DNA from: an uncultured Chloroflexota bacterium
GTDB lineage: Bacteria > Chloroflexota > Anaerolineae > Aggregatilineales > Phototrophicaceae
Length of the DNA: 64,000 nucleotides
Assembly (NCBI GenBank): GCA_937974245.1
Contig: CALJKV010000022.1
Coordinates: 1 to 64,000, forward strand
Reading direction: 5' to 3'
Under the pieces are notes generated by a model that did no database searches, had not been told where the DNA came from, and was given only the letters and a program-made list of their open reading frames with translations. A program made the position numbers and the translations under genes. Below are positions 24,414-33,415 of the stretch, piece by piece (position 1 is the stretch's first letter; each line of letters opens with the position of its first letter).

Positions 24414-27047
24414 TTACTGCTGATATAATGACTCCAGGCTGGGGTCAATCATGAGCGCACAGTCCGTGAAGCGGTTGAAATATGCCTGCCGGGCGGCGTT
24501 GTCGAGTTGTTCCAACGGGTGGGCGGGTGGTGTGATAGCGACGACACACTCCGTATATTCCGCTATATATTGCTGGGCAGTGGTCATGGCTTCAGTCAGA
24601 TCAGCGTCCGCCAGGACGTAGCTATCGAAGGCACGGCGCATCCATAAATTGCCCATGCCAGTGATAAAATGCGCCGGCTCGTGACTGTACAGGTTATCTC
24701 CATACGAACCGCTGAACATCGAGCCAAAGATGAGGGCATCCGGGCGCTGCAAAGCGGCATCAAATACCTGGTAGAGTGCGCGCAAGTCTTCCCCCGCACT
24801 GAACATCAGTGCCGCCTCGTCCAACAGGGAACGCTGCGCCGGCATCCCACTCCACAGTTCCGGCTGACTGGCGGCATAGCGCAGCCAGCGGTAACACGCT
24901 TCAGGGTATAGGGTCGTCGCGCTCACATAGGCCGTGCCAAGCTGGTATGACATGGGCGTATAGCGTGACCCATGTGGAAATGTAACGGCGCGATATGGGT
25001 CACCGGCGTCCCGTTGTTGCATTCTGTAGCCAAAAGTCGTCAGGTAGCCGCTGTAGATAGGCACACGATCATTAATATTGAAAAATCCGCCATAGTTCGT
25101 ACCGAGCGCCTGATAATGGAATAATCCAGCTCGCCCCAGGTCAAGTGCCTGCTGTGTTGCGGCGATTGCAACCGGGTCATCCAGGTAAAATGAGGAAGGT
25201 TCTGTGGTGTTGTCAAACAGGCGACCACCATAGGCCGCTATCAACATCAATAGGGTGGTTTCCCCCCAGGCTTCGGTGCGGAAAGGCGCACCATCCCCAT
25301 GTTGGGCAAGTTGCCGCAGTGTATTTTCGAGAGTGGTGATATCCCAGCCGGAAATCGGCTCCGGCACACCGGCCTGACCAAAAATCTCCCGGTTGTACCA
25401 CATCACCAGAGGGTAGAGGGTCACCGGCAGCGCCCATGTCCCGCCGTGGGCACGCACCTGGGACATCGTGCCGGCCACCATGTCGGATTCTACGAAATAT
25501 GGATCGGCGGCTAGCAGCGGCTCAATATCCAGTACCAATGACAGATTGGCGGATGAGATGGCATTGTCGTTCAAATAGAAACAGTCATACTGGGCAGCGT
25601 AATCGGCAAAAGACAGCCAGCGTGTATCGACCACCACCTGCCCGACCTGCGAGTCCTGTGCCACAAATGCTGCAGCCGCCGCGTCCCAGAGGTTCTGGTT
25701 GGGCAGCGGAGATACCATCTCTTCCAGATTAAACCGTAAAACAGCCTCATCGCCATCGCTGGCAGGTGGTGCTGGCGGAGGGGCAACCGCGATAACCGGG
25801 CTATTGTCTGCCGCCGCAGTCACCGCCGCCAGGATTCCGTACACATCCTGCTGCACCTCCTGGAGCGCGGTGCGAGCATCCAGGTTGTCCTGTGCCATTT
25901 GCTCCAGGGCGCGGCGGGTATACGCGAAGTAGAATTCATCGGATAGAGGAACGGCGTTCTCCAACCCGACGGCGATCAGGGCTTGTGTCTCCGCCGGGCG
26001 TCCCGCAGCCATGAGCGCCTCCACGCTGCGACGCGCCGGGGCATCTCCGTGGAGATAGAGCGCAGTCTCCGGCTGGTGTGTGAAGTACTGCACCAGCGCA
26101 TAAGTCAGTTCGGGGTAGTTGGTGCCGGCGCTCACGGCAAAACCCTGCACATTCATTACCGCCGCACTCTCTCCAGGGAGCAGCACGGCTGTGTATTTCC
26201 GATCACCCAGGGAATTATCCGTCAGGAAGGTACCCCCGATGAGAAGCGGCGCAGCGAGGAAGTCTTCCCCGGCATCGCGCGCAGCTTGCCCTGCCCGGTA
26301 AAAGGGCAACCAGGCATCCAGCAATCCGGGGAGTTCCGGGTCATCGAGTACAGGCAGGGGTGGGGTTGTTTTCGTCAGCGCGATCCCTCGCCCCAGGAGT
26401 GCCCGGAACAGGGTGGGCGGGTCGAGCCACAGCAACCCTGACTCAATCTGCCCGTTTTGCGCCGCTGCTGCCAGCATATTCCCCGCCGCCACATAATCTG
26501 CCAGAGTCCAGCGTGCATTTGGATACACCAGCCTGGCGGTATCAAAGGCATAGGCATCATAGAGGAGTAGTCCCAATGTGCCGCCCACAGGCAGCCCCCA
26601 CACCGCATTATCCCAGCGGAACGAATCGAGTAGAGCCGGGTAAAAATCGTCCAGGTTGGCTGTCGAATCGGCGGCCAGCAGCGGCGTTATGTTGAGGAGT
26701 GCTCCGGTTTGCAGGAACTCGGCGCTCAACATAGTGCCATCCACCAGCAGGACGTCTGCTTGCGCGGCAAAGTCCCGCGCCTGCCGGACAAATTCATCTA
26801 CTGTTTCAACTATTGCAGGGGGAGTTAGGTTGTATTTAGCCAGTGGCACAATGACCACCTGCACACCGGGATGCTCCATCTCAAATCTATCCAGCAGAGT
26901 TCCGGAGAAAACGTCCTGCATCCAGCTTTCCACACCCAACGTTAAGATGACTGGCGCATCCTGCGCATATACGGGCCAGCCACACAGCATCAACCACAAT
27001 ACCACCAGAGAGAAACGGCGAAAGCAAATCATCTCACCTTGCCCCAT
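24414..27047 (-). CDS. Exported double substrate-binding protein (two family-1 SBP domains in one chain)
   Basis: 877 residues with a signal peptide (FRRFSLVVLWLMLCGWPVYA) after a short N-terminus; the start could also be the ATG at 27032. Residues about 28-415 and about 438-870 are two separate extracellular sugar/peptide-binding lobes: each shows the SBP_bac_1 style LLVDGTMLSAEFLQT or FADYAAQYDCFYLND, then GLPV/ALPV and FAVSAGT or YVSATT strands. A Pro-rich linker (APPPAPPASDGD) joins them. Family members deliver ligand to an ABC permease, but no permease or ATPase gene is adjacent. Dual-SBP chains are uncommon. Ligand unknown. Confidence 0.75.
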   Translation of the reverse strand: MGQGEMICFRRFSLVVLWLMLCGWPVYAQDAPVILTLGVESWMQDVFSGTLLDRFEMEHPGVQVVIVPLAKYNLTPPAIVETVDEFVRQARDFAAQADVLLVDGTMLSAEFLQTGALLNITPLLAADSTANLDDFYPALLDSFRWDNAVWGLPVGGTLGLLLYDAYAFDTARLVYPNARWTLADYVAAGNMLAAAAQNGQIESGLLWLDPPTLFRALLGRGIALTKTTPPLPVLDDPELPGLLDAWLPFYRAGQAARDAGEDFLAAPLLIGGTFLTDNSLGDRKYTAVLLPGESAAVMNVQGFAVSAGTNYPELTYALVQYFTHQPETALYLHGDAPARRSVEALMAAGRPAETQALIAVGLENAVPLSDEFYFAYTRRALEQMAQDNLDARTALQEVQQDVYGILAAVTAAADNSPVIAVAPPPAPPASDGDEAVLRFNLEEMVSPLPNQNLWDAAAAAFVAQDSQVGQVVVDTRWLSFADYAAQYDCFYLNDNAISSANLSLVLDIEPLLAADPYFVESDMVAGTMSQVRAHGGTWALPVTLYPLVMWYNREIFGQAGVPEPISGWDITTLENTLRQLAQHGDGAPFRTEAWGETTLLMLIAAYGGRLFDNTTEPSSFYLDDPVAIAATQQALDLGRAGLFHYQALGTNYGGFFNINDRVPIYSGYLTTFGYRMQQRDAGDPYRAVTFPHGSRYTPMSYQLGTAYVSATTLYPEACYRWLRYAASQPELWSGMPAQRSLLDEAALMFSAGEDLRALYQVFDAALQRPDALIFGSMFSGSYGDNLYSHEPAHFITGMGNLWMRRAFDSYVLADADLTEAMTTAQQYIAEYTECVVAITPPAHPLEQLDNAARQAYFNRFTDCALMIDPSLESLYQQ

Positions 27048-27153
27048 TCTCAGCCTGCGGTTGCAGTGGATAAAAGATCGGTGTGTGCCAGCAGGCTGGA
27101 TAGATTCCCAACAGTTGTTCTACTATACAATATCCGCGCTGCCTGCGTTCACC

Positions 27154-27162
27154 TGATATAAT
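27154..27162 (+). promoter_or_regulatory. Extended -10 promoter for the dehydrogenase gene
   Basis: TGATATAAT is an extended -10 (TGN plus a perfect TATAAT) about 75 bases upstream of the GTG at 27237. The -35 region does not match well, which is expected for extended -10 promoters. Confidence 0.45.
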
Positions 27163-27236
27163 CGAGCATTCTATGAGAAGCACTTTTGCTCTACAATGAA
27201 ACCAGGAAATGACACCAGAAGCAAAGGAAGTTAAAT

Positions 27237-28316
27237 GTGAGTGAACGTACCGTTGTTGTTCTCCAGGGCGACCAGACCGGCCAGGAATTGCTGGATGAAG
27301 CGCTGCGCGTGATTGATCCTGCAGTCACTCGCTGCCCGCTCAAATTTGAAACGTATGATCTTTCCCTGGAAAATCGCCGTGTAACGAAAAACGAGGTGGT
27401 TTACGGTGCGGCGGCACGCATTAAGGAAACCGGACTCGGCATTAAAGCCGCTACGATTACCCCTGGCGACCCGGACGATGTGGGTAGCCCAAACGCGCTG
27501 CTGCGCGAACTGATTGACGGGCAGGTGATTCTGCGTACCGGGCGGCGTATTCCTTCGGTACGCCCGATGGCCGGTATTCATGCGCCGATTGCCGTTGTGC
27601 GTATGGCTGTAGATGGCGAGTATAACGCCAAAGAATGGCGTGAGGGCGAAGGGCTGGATGAAATCGCCTACAGTACGCGCCGTCTGTCGCGCCGGATATG
27701 TCGGGCGGTGGCTGAGTTCACCTTCCGCTATGCCAAACGCAACAATGCCCAGGTTTTCGGCGGCCCTAAGTATACCGTGAGCCCAACTTACGAAGGCATG
27801 TTCAAAGAAGAATTGGATGTTGTCGCCCAACATTACCCGGAAGTCTCTTACAATCCACAGTTGATTGATGCCACTTATGCGCTATTGCTGGAAACCAGTG
27901 GCGAGGCCCTGGTGATTCCGGCCTTGAACCGCGATGGAGACAACCTGAGCGACCTTGTGCTGAAGATGTTCGGCACAATTGCCGGGGCGGAATCGGTGAT
28001 TTTTAGCTTTGATGATGATTTCCAGGTCAAAATCGCCCTTACCGAAGCGCCGCACGGTACAGCGCCCAGCCTTCAAGGTAAAAATGTCGCTAATCCGATG
28101 GCGATGATCCTGGCCGGCGCTGCGACAATGCGCTATGTTCGCACACCGGAAGCGACTTCTGCCAGTCGCGCCATTTACGAATCGGCTATGGAAACGGTCT
28201 ATGACGGTATCCGTACTTCTGACCTGGGTGGGCAAGCTACGACCAGTGAGTTCACCGACGAGGTGATCCGTCGCGTACAGGCCAAGCTGGAAGTATGGGA
28301 CGCGCTAGGACAGTAA
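27237..28316 (+). CDS. Isocitrate/isopropylmalate dehydrogenase family enzyme
   Basis: 359 residues from GTG 27237, with AAAGGAAG about seven bases upstream. Beta-decarboxylating dehydrogenase family: an opening VVLQGDQTGQEL, the substrate-binding LRTGRRIPSVRP arginine stretch, a metal-binding NRDGDNLSDLVLKMFGTIAG segment and the nucleotide-binding TEAPHGTAPSLQGKNVANP. The usual family names are isocitrate dehydrogenase, 3-isopropylmalate dehydrogenase or homoisocitrate dehydrogenase; the chain length (359) and ANP pattern do not separate them. No leu or TCA genes are adjacent. Family confidence high, exact enzyme uncertain. Confidence 0.85.
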   Translation: MSERTVVVLQGDQTGQELLDEALRVIDPAVTRCPLKFETYDLSLENRRVTKNEVVYGAAARIKETGLGIKAATITPGDPDDVGSPNALLRELIDGQVILRTGRRIPSVRPMAGIHAPIAVVRMAVDGEYNAKEWREGEGLDEIAYSTRRLSRRICRAVAEFTFRYAKRNNAQVFGGPKYTVSPTYEGMFKEELDVVAQHYPEVSYNPQLIDATYALLLETSGEALVIPALNRDGDNLSDLVLKMFGTIAGAESVIFSFDDDFQVKIALTEAPHGTAPSLQGKNVANPMAMILAGAATMRYVRTPEATSASRAIYESAMETVYDGIRTSDLGGQATTSEFTDEVIRRVQAKLEVWDALGQ

Positions 28317-28341
28317 GAGGATAGATACTGGGAAACACGCC

Positions 28342-28659
28342 ATGAGCAGCGATGAATTGGAACCGATTACCCCCGACGAGGCTCGAAATCTGCTGGAAGC
28401 GGCTATCCAGGCGCGTTTGGGCGATAACTGGGAAAACGATGAGTTCGGCTGGGTGCGTGTAACTGGGCATGACTATATGGCACGTCTGACCCGCCGGGGA
28501 AAGAATCTCGATTTTTATGTGGATTTGCTCGGCAGTGTCACCATTGAAGAGAAGCCGATTAATGAGGCGCAGTCCAGCGGCCGGCTCATCGCCTGGGTGC
28601 TGTTGCTGCTCTCGCTTGGTATCGCCGTGCTCATCGCCCGGATTGTCGGGGGGCTGTAA
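28342..28659 (+). CDS. Small protein with C-terminal membrane anchor
   Basis: 105 residues. Residues 1-75 form a soluble domain with ARNLLEAAIQARLGDNW and a FYVDLLGSVTIEEKP segment; the last 22 or so residues form one hydrophobic helix (AWVLLLLSLGIAVLIARIV), so the protein is tail-anchored. No family recognised. It lies between the dehydrogenase and a GT39 gene, ten bases before the latter, likely in one transcript. Confidence 0.6.
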   Translation: MSSDELEPITPDEARNLLEAAIQARLGDNWENDEFGWVRVTGHDYMARLTRRGKNLDFYVDLLGSVTIEEKPINEAQSSGRLIAWVLLLLSLGIAVLIARIVGGL

Positions 28660-28668
28660 AGTCGTATC

Positions 28669-30312
28669 GTGGTGAACAGGTTCGCTCCATTCTTCCGCCG
28701 CGACGGGGCGCTGCTGCTGGTGCTCATTGTCGTTATTCTTTTGTTAGCATTACCTACCCTGACATACCCACTAGGGCGTGACCAGGGAGAATTCGCCACG
28801 ATTGGGCGCGGTATCCTTAACGGCCGGATTCCCTATACCCAACTGTGGAATCCAAAGCCGCCTGCCGTCTTTTACATATATGCTTTGGTAATGGCGGTTT
28901 TTGGTCGCACGGCGATAGCGCTACGGGCGCTTGACCTGCTATTGGTTCCGGTCATGATGTTGGCACTCTACTGGCTGGGGCGGCGTATCGCTAACCGGCG
29001 GGTGGGGCTGTGGGCGGCGCTCATTTTCCCGGTGTTCTACTTCACCGAAACATTCTGGACGTTGACACAAAATGACGGAATCGCTGCGCTGCCGATGACG
29101 CTGGCGGTTGTCTCTGCCTTCAAGGCGCGGGATGCCCTCAGCGGGCGGTGGGCGTTTGTCTGGGCGCTGTTGACGGGTATGTTGAGTGCCTATGCCGTTT
29201 GGTTCAAGTATCCGTTTGCGTTGTTCGGTGTGGCATTGGCGGCTGGGTATTTGCTCATCACGCCCGGAGATACCGATTATGATCTCAAGCCATCAGCACC
29301 TCTCTATATACTCAGAACCAGGGGATTAAGCCCCTGGCTCACCGGGGTTTGGGCAGGCGCTAAAGTCGCAATTGCGGGCTTTGTCTTCGGCGGATTGCTC
29401 GTTATCCTGGGAGGTGCGGCACTGCTGGCGGTGCAGGGGGCGCTGGATGCCCTGCTAGAAAGCGCCCGTGTAACATCCCAATACACCGCGCTCACGTTTA
29501 ACACGGACGATTTTCGAGAGTTGATGGCGACGGCGGTAGGGTATCGCTGGCAGCAGTGGGGTGTAGTTTGGCTTTTGGTTGCCGGGTGGGTTTTTGTTAA
29601 ACGCCCTGCGAACGAACGCAATCGTACTGGCTGGCGTCTGGTTCTGTTGTGGTTGTTGGCTGGTCTGTTCATTATGCTGGTGCAGGCCAAAGGCTACGAC
29701 TATCATTGGCTGCCGATGCTCCCCCCGTTGGCGCTGTTGGCGGCGGACACGGTCGATAAGCTGCTCGGCAAGGTGAGGTTTATCCCTCGCGCTGTCGCGC
29801 TGGTTGCCGCAGCGGGATTTCTGGTGATCCTAGCTGCTGGTGTCTGGCCGCGTGCCTGGTCGTATCTTAGCGGGCAGGAGACGCAGATGGCGTATTTTCA
29901 CCATTTCCAGGGGGGGGAGTTTGTGGCCGACGAATCACTGGCGGTGGCGAATTTGCTGCGCGAACGTGTTGCCCCCGGAGACTCGTTGTTTATCTGGGGA
30001 TTTCGTCCCGAAGTGTATTATCTGAGCCAGTTGAACCCGGCGACGCGTTTCATTTTCCAGTTTCCGCTGGTAGCAGACTGGTATCCACCCGAATGGAAAG
30101 AAGAAGCGGTAGATACACTCTGGGCAGCGATGCCCCCTTATACATTGGTGCTGCAAGTGGACTATATGCCCTGGGTCACGGGGAGTCTTGAGGATTCCAA
30201 TACATTGCTTCAGGCGTATACTGAATTGAATAACTGGCTCATTTACAACTATGAGTTCGACACTCAGATAGGTAACTTTTTCGTATGGCGACGGAAACCC
30301 GTATCCAGGTAA
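28669..30312 (+). CDS. GT39-type membrane glycosyltransferase (ArnT/PMT-like)
   Basis: 547 residues, starting at GTG 28669 or the next GTG 28672. About 10 membrane helices. The first periplasmic loop has the family hallmark LGRDQGEFATIG and the NPKPP/AVFYIYAL motif, matching the dolichyl-phosphate-mannose/undecaprenyl-phosphate-sugar transferases. The acceptor (protein, lipid or wall) is not known. Internally, bases 29318-29337 form a perfect 7-bp-arm palindrome translating to RTRGLSPWL; it looks like a REP-type element carried inside the gene in frame. The next gene begins within its 3' end. Confidence 0.78.
   Translation: MVNRFAPFFRRDGALLLVLIVVILLLALPTLTYPLGRDQGEFATIGRGILNGRIPYTQLWNPKPPAVFYIYALVMAVFGRTAIALRALDLLLVPVMMLALYWLGRRIANRRVGLWAALIFPVFYFTETFWTLTQNDGIAALPMTLAVVSAFKARDALSGRWAFVWALLTGMLSAYAVWFKYPFALFGVALAAGYLLITPGDTDYDLKPSAPLYILRTRGLSPWLTGVWAGAKVAIAGFVFGGLLVILGGAALLAVQGALDALLESARVTSQYTALTFNTDDFRELMATAVGYRWQQWGVVWLLVAGWVFVKRPANERNRTGWRLVLLWLLAGLFIMLVQAKGYDYHWLPMLPPLALLAADTVDKLLGKVRFIPRAVALVAAAGFLVILAAGVWPRAWSYLSGQETQMAYFHHFQGGEFVADESLAVANLLRERVAPGDSLFIWGFRPEVYYLSQLNPATRFIFQFPLVADWYPPEWKEEAVDTLWAAMPPYTLVLQVDYMPWVTGSLEDSNTLLQAYTELNNWLIYNYEFDTQIGNFFVWRRKPVSR
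29318..29337 (+). repeat. REP-like palindrome inside a coding region
   Basis: CCAGGGG (29318-29324) and CCCCTGG (29331-29337) flank ATTAAG; extending outward, GAA and CTC match 9 of 10. Such palindromes are usually intergenic. Here the reading frame is kept. Confidence 0.5.
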
Positions 30313-30716
30313 TCATTCGCACGGCAGTCGAAGCCGACATCCCGATGCTGGAAGCATTTATCACGCCTTTTGTAGAAGAGGGCAAGCTTCTGCACCGGAC
30401 GTATGATGAGTTGGAAGAATGGCTGACAAACTTCTTCATCGCCGAATTTGATGGTGAGATTGTCGGCTGTGCGGCGCTGGAAATTTACTCAAAAAAGCTG
30501 GGCGAGATTCGCAGTCTAGCTGTATCTGACCGCGTGCAGGGCATGGGCATTGGCAAACGCCTGGTGGAGGCGTGCATTGAGCGTGCCAAAGAGAAGAATG
30601 TCTTTGAAGTAATGGCTATAACGTCCTCTGACCAATTCTTCATCTCGTGCGGCTTTGATTTCACGCTGCCCGGTGAGAAAAAGGCACTTTTTATGCAGAC
30701 CCGTGACCGGCATTGA
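30285..30716 (+). CDS. GNAT acetyltransferase, ArgA-like
   Basis: 143 residues, overlapping the end of the GT39 gene by 28 bases. The pattern fits the small ArgA-type GNAT group: IRTAVEADIPMLEAFITPFVEEGKLL, then a TYDELEEWL segment, GCAALEIYSKKLGEIRSLAV and the acetyl-CoA loop DRVQGMGIGKRLVEA. ArgA-type proteins make N-acetylglutamate, but many such single-domain proteins have other substrates and no arginine genes are nearby. The last codons and stop lie in a 10-bp tandem duplication (TGACCGGCAT twice, 30704-30723). Confidence 0.75.
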   Translation: MATETRIQVIIRTAVEADIPMLEAFITPFVEEGKLLHRTYDELEEWLTNFFIAEFDGEIVGCAALEIYSKKLGEIRSLAVSDRVQGMGIGKRLVEACIERAKEKNVFEVMAITSSDQFFISCGFDFTLPGEKKALFMQTRDRH

Positions 30717-30723
30717 CCGGCAT
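30704..30723 (+). repeat. 10-bp tandem duplication across a stop codon
   Basis: TGACCGGCAT is repeated exactly at 30704-30713 and 30714-30723. The TGA of the acetyltransferase lies at the start of the second copy. Confidence 0.7.
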
Positions 30724-30933
30724 TTTAGCGTGTCAGTACACGGGGCATAAGCTCCTTATTTGCCCTCAGCCATTGACCTTTGTGACCCCTTAAAACCTCA
30801 CAATTGACTTGCCTTTCCCTGTCCACTATACTCACAATATTCATGTTGCATGCATTCACCTGCTTCATGTTTACCTGTGAAATTCCGTCAGATTTGTACC
30901 TGGCGATCAACAGATTGAGACGATTAACCTGAG

Positions 30934-33336
30934 ATGATTAACGAGAAAACGACGCAGACCCTGGAACTGCATAAAATCCTGGAGCAGCTCGCACGCTTTA
31001 CGACCTTTTCTGCCGGGGCAGAACTGGCGCGGCATCTTCAACCAACAATTCACCTGGATGAAGCGCAGGGATGGCAGCAGGAAACTGCCGAAGCCCGCCT
31101 GGTATTCGAGAATAAGGTCACGGTTTCATTGGGGGGAGTGCGCGATGTCCGCGATGCTGCGATCCAGGCCACACGCGGCATCGTGGTCGAAGCGCAAACC
31201 CTGCTTGACATACGCTACACGCTGCGCCGGGCGACCAGCCTGCGCCGTACCCTGGGGCGGATGAAAGGGCAGTACCCGCTCTTAGCCGACCTGGTGAACG
31301 AAGCTGAAGAATGCACCCATCTGCAAGACGAAATTGGGCGCGTTATCAGTGACAAAGGCGAGATACTCGACAGCGCCAGCCCGAAGCTAGCCACCATACG
31401 CCGTGATTTGAAGGTGGCCTTTGACCGACTGCATACCAAGCTAAACCGGCTTGTGGCTTCCAGTACGAACGGGCCGTTCTTACAGGAAGCCATTGTGACC
31501 ATGCGTAACGGGCGTTACGTAATCCCGATTAAAGCGGAGTTCAAAGGGCGTATCCCCGGCATTGTGCATGATTCGTCATCCAGCGGTGCCACTTTGTTTA
31601 TCGAACCGCTGGCGACGGTAGAACTCAATAATGCATGGCGCGAACTGCAATTGGAAGAGGATAATGAGATTCGTCGTATTCTAGCTGCGCTCACTGAAGA
31701 AGTTGGTCACGAATCCGAATACATCGTACGGACAGTGGAAGTGCTGGCGAATCTTGACCTAATATTTGCCAAAGCCCGTTATGCCGAAGAACTCAACGCG
31801 GTTATGCCGGGGATGGTGCCCTTCAAGGTGCATCCCAAAAACCAGGAACATCCTGGCAGCACGATTTATCTGCAAGGGGCGCGTCACCCGCTGCTCACTG
31901 GGAATGTCGTGCCAATTGATGTGGAACTGGACGACGCGACGTGGGTGCTGGTTGTCACCGGGCCGAATACGGGCGGCAAAACCGTATCGCTCAAAACGGT
32001 TGGCCTCTTGTGCCTGATGGCACAGTGTGGGTTGCAAGTCCCGGCGGAGGACGCGAAGTTGAGCGTTTTTACTGGGATATACGCCGACATCGGCGACGAA
32101 CAGAGCATCGAGCAGTCCCTCAGCACTTTCTCCTCTCACATGACCAATACCGTCCAGATTTTACGTGAATGCGATGAACAGTCTCTAATCCTATTGGATG
32201 AATTGGGAGCTGGTACTGATCCGGCGGAGGGTGCCGCGCTGGCGCGGGCCGTTCTGAATCACCTGGTTGAGCGCCGTGTTACGACGATTGTCACTACTCA
32301 TCACCCGGAACTAAAAATCTATGGTGTGGAAACCAGTGGCGTACGGAATGCCAGTGTAGAATTTGATCTGGAAACGCTGCGTCCGACGTATCGTCTGATT
32401 ATCGGCCTGCCGGGGCGTTCAAATGCATTGGCGATTGCTTCCAGGTTAGGGCTTCCGGCGGAAATCATTGAGAATGCACGCGGCATGGTCGCTACTGAAG
32501 AACTGGTTGCCGACGACCTGTTGGATGAAATCCAGCGGACACGGGCGGAAATCCGTAACAACCACGCGATTATCGCGGCCCTGCGTGAGGAAGTCGAAGA
32601 GCAAAGTATCGAACTGCAAGCGCGGCTGGATAAGATTGAAGATGAGCGGCGCGACATCGTGGCTTCGGCGCGGCGGCAGGCGGAGTCCGAAATCAAGGAG
32701 TTCCAGAAGGAGATTAAGCGGCTGCGCAACGAAATGCGAAGCGCGTCGCTGCCATTGGAAAAACTGAAGCAGCTACAGGATAACGCCAGCAACCTCTCCA
32801 TTGACGCGCAGGAACCGGTGGAAAATGAAGGCGAGCGTGTTTATGAAAGCGGGTGGACACCACACCTGGGCGATAATGTCTATCTGGCGAAACTTAACGC
32901 GGAAGGCAAAATCTCAGAGCTTGACCGAGGCGAAGCCGTTGTTCAGGTCGGCACGCTTAAAGTCCGCGCCAAACTGGATGAGTTGGCACAACGTAGTGCC
33001 AATCCACAGCGTCTTAAAAAGCGTGGACACCAGCGGCAGTATGAAAAGTCGCCGGAGCCAGTTGCCCCTCGAGGCCAGTCTCCCGGATTAGAACTTGACC
33101 TGCGAGGCAGTCGGGTGGATGAAGCGCTTAAGCGACTGGAAACGTATATTGACGCGGCCTATCTCTCCGGGCTGCCTTTTGCCCGCATTATTCATGGTAA
33201 GGGGACGGGGGCGCTGCGTAAAGCGGTGCAGGAGCGCGTCGGCACGCACCCGCTGATCTCGAAAGTCACACCGGCTATGCCCAAAGAGGGCGGCGATGGC
33301 GTAACGATTATTCATATGGTGCCATTGACGGGTTAA
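30934..33336 (+). CDS. mutS2: MutS2 family ATPase/Smr endonuclease
   Basis: 800 residues. MutS2 (RqcU) resolves recombination intermediates and in some bacteria splits collided ribosomes. The MutS core has Walker A GPNTGGKT (about residue 347), Walker B LLDELGAGTDPAEG and the ABC-like STFSSHMTN loop. A coiled-coil region (about residues 520-620, Glu/Arg-rich) and a KOW-like segment (about 640-690) follow. The C-terminal Smr domain (about 715-800) contains the LDLRG motif and the FARIIHGKGTGALR loop. No MutS2-specific N-terminal mismatch domain is present, as expected. It is preceded by a 217-bp gap without a clear gene and followed by a strong hairpin. Confidence 0.95.
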   Translation: MINEKTTQTLELHKILEQLARFTTFSAGAELARHLQPTIHLDEAQGWQQETAEARLVFENKVTVSLGGVRDVRDAAIQATRGIVVEAQTLLDIRYTLRRATSLRRTLGRMKGQYPLLADLVNEAEECTHLQDEIGRVISDKGEILDSASPKLATIRRDLKVAFDRLHTKLNRLVASSTNGPFLQEAIVTMRNGRYVIPIKAEFKGRIPGIVHDSSSSGATLFIEPLATVELNNAWRELQLEEDNEIRRILAALTEEVGHESEYIVRTVEVLANLDLIFAKARYAEELNAVMPGMVPFKVHPKNQEHPGSTIYLQGARHPLLTGNVVPIDVELDDATWVLVVTGPNTGGKTVSLKTVGLLCLMAQCGLQVPAEDAKLSVFTGIYADIGDEQSIEQSLSTFSSHMTNTVQILRECDEQSLILLDELGAGTDPAEGAALARAVLNHLVERRVTTIVTTHHPELKIYGVETSGVRNASVEFDLETLRPTYRLIIGLPGRSNALAIASRLGLPAEIIENARGMVATEELVADDLLDEIQRTRAEIRNNHAIIAALREEVEEQSIELQARLDKIEDERRDIVASARRQAESEIKEFQKEIKRLRNEMRSASLPLEKLKQLQDNASNLSIDAQEPVENEGERVYESGWTPHLGDNVYLAKLNAEGKISELDRGEAVVQVGTLKVRAKLDELAQRSANPQRLKKRGHQRQYEKSPEPVAPRGQSPGLELDLRGSRVDEALKRLETYIDAAYLSGLPFARIIHGKGTGALRKAVQERVGTHPLISKVTPAMPKEGGDGVTIIHMVPLTG

Positions 33337-33365
33337 TCTGCGACAAGGTTAGTCTGTACACAAAC

Positions 33366-33400
33366 AAAAAAGGACACGGCTGCGCGTGTCCTTCTTGTTT
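33366..33400. terminator. Strong bidirectional terminator between mutS2 and the SPFH gene
   Basis: AAGGACACG (33370-33378) and CGTGTCCTT (33385-33393) pair perfectly with a six-base loop. An A run lies before and TTCTTGTTT after, so it is a good terminator for both convergent genes. Confidence 0.85.
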
Positions 33401-33415
33401 ACTGTGGCATTGTAG

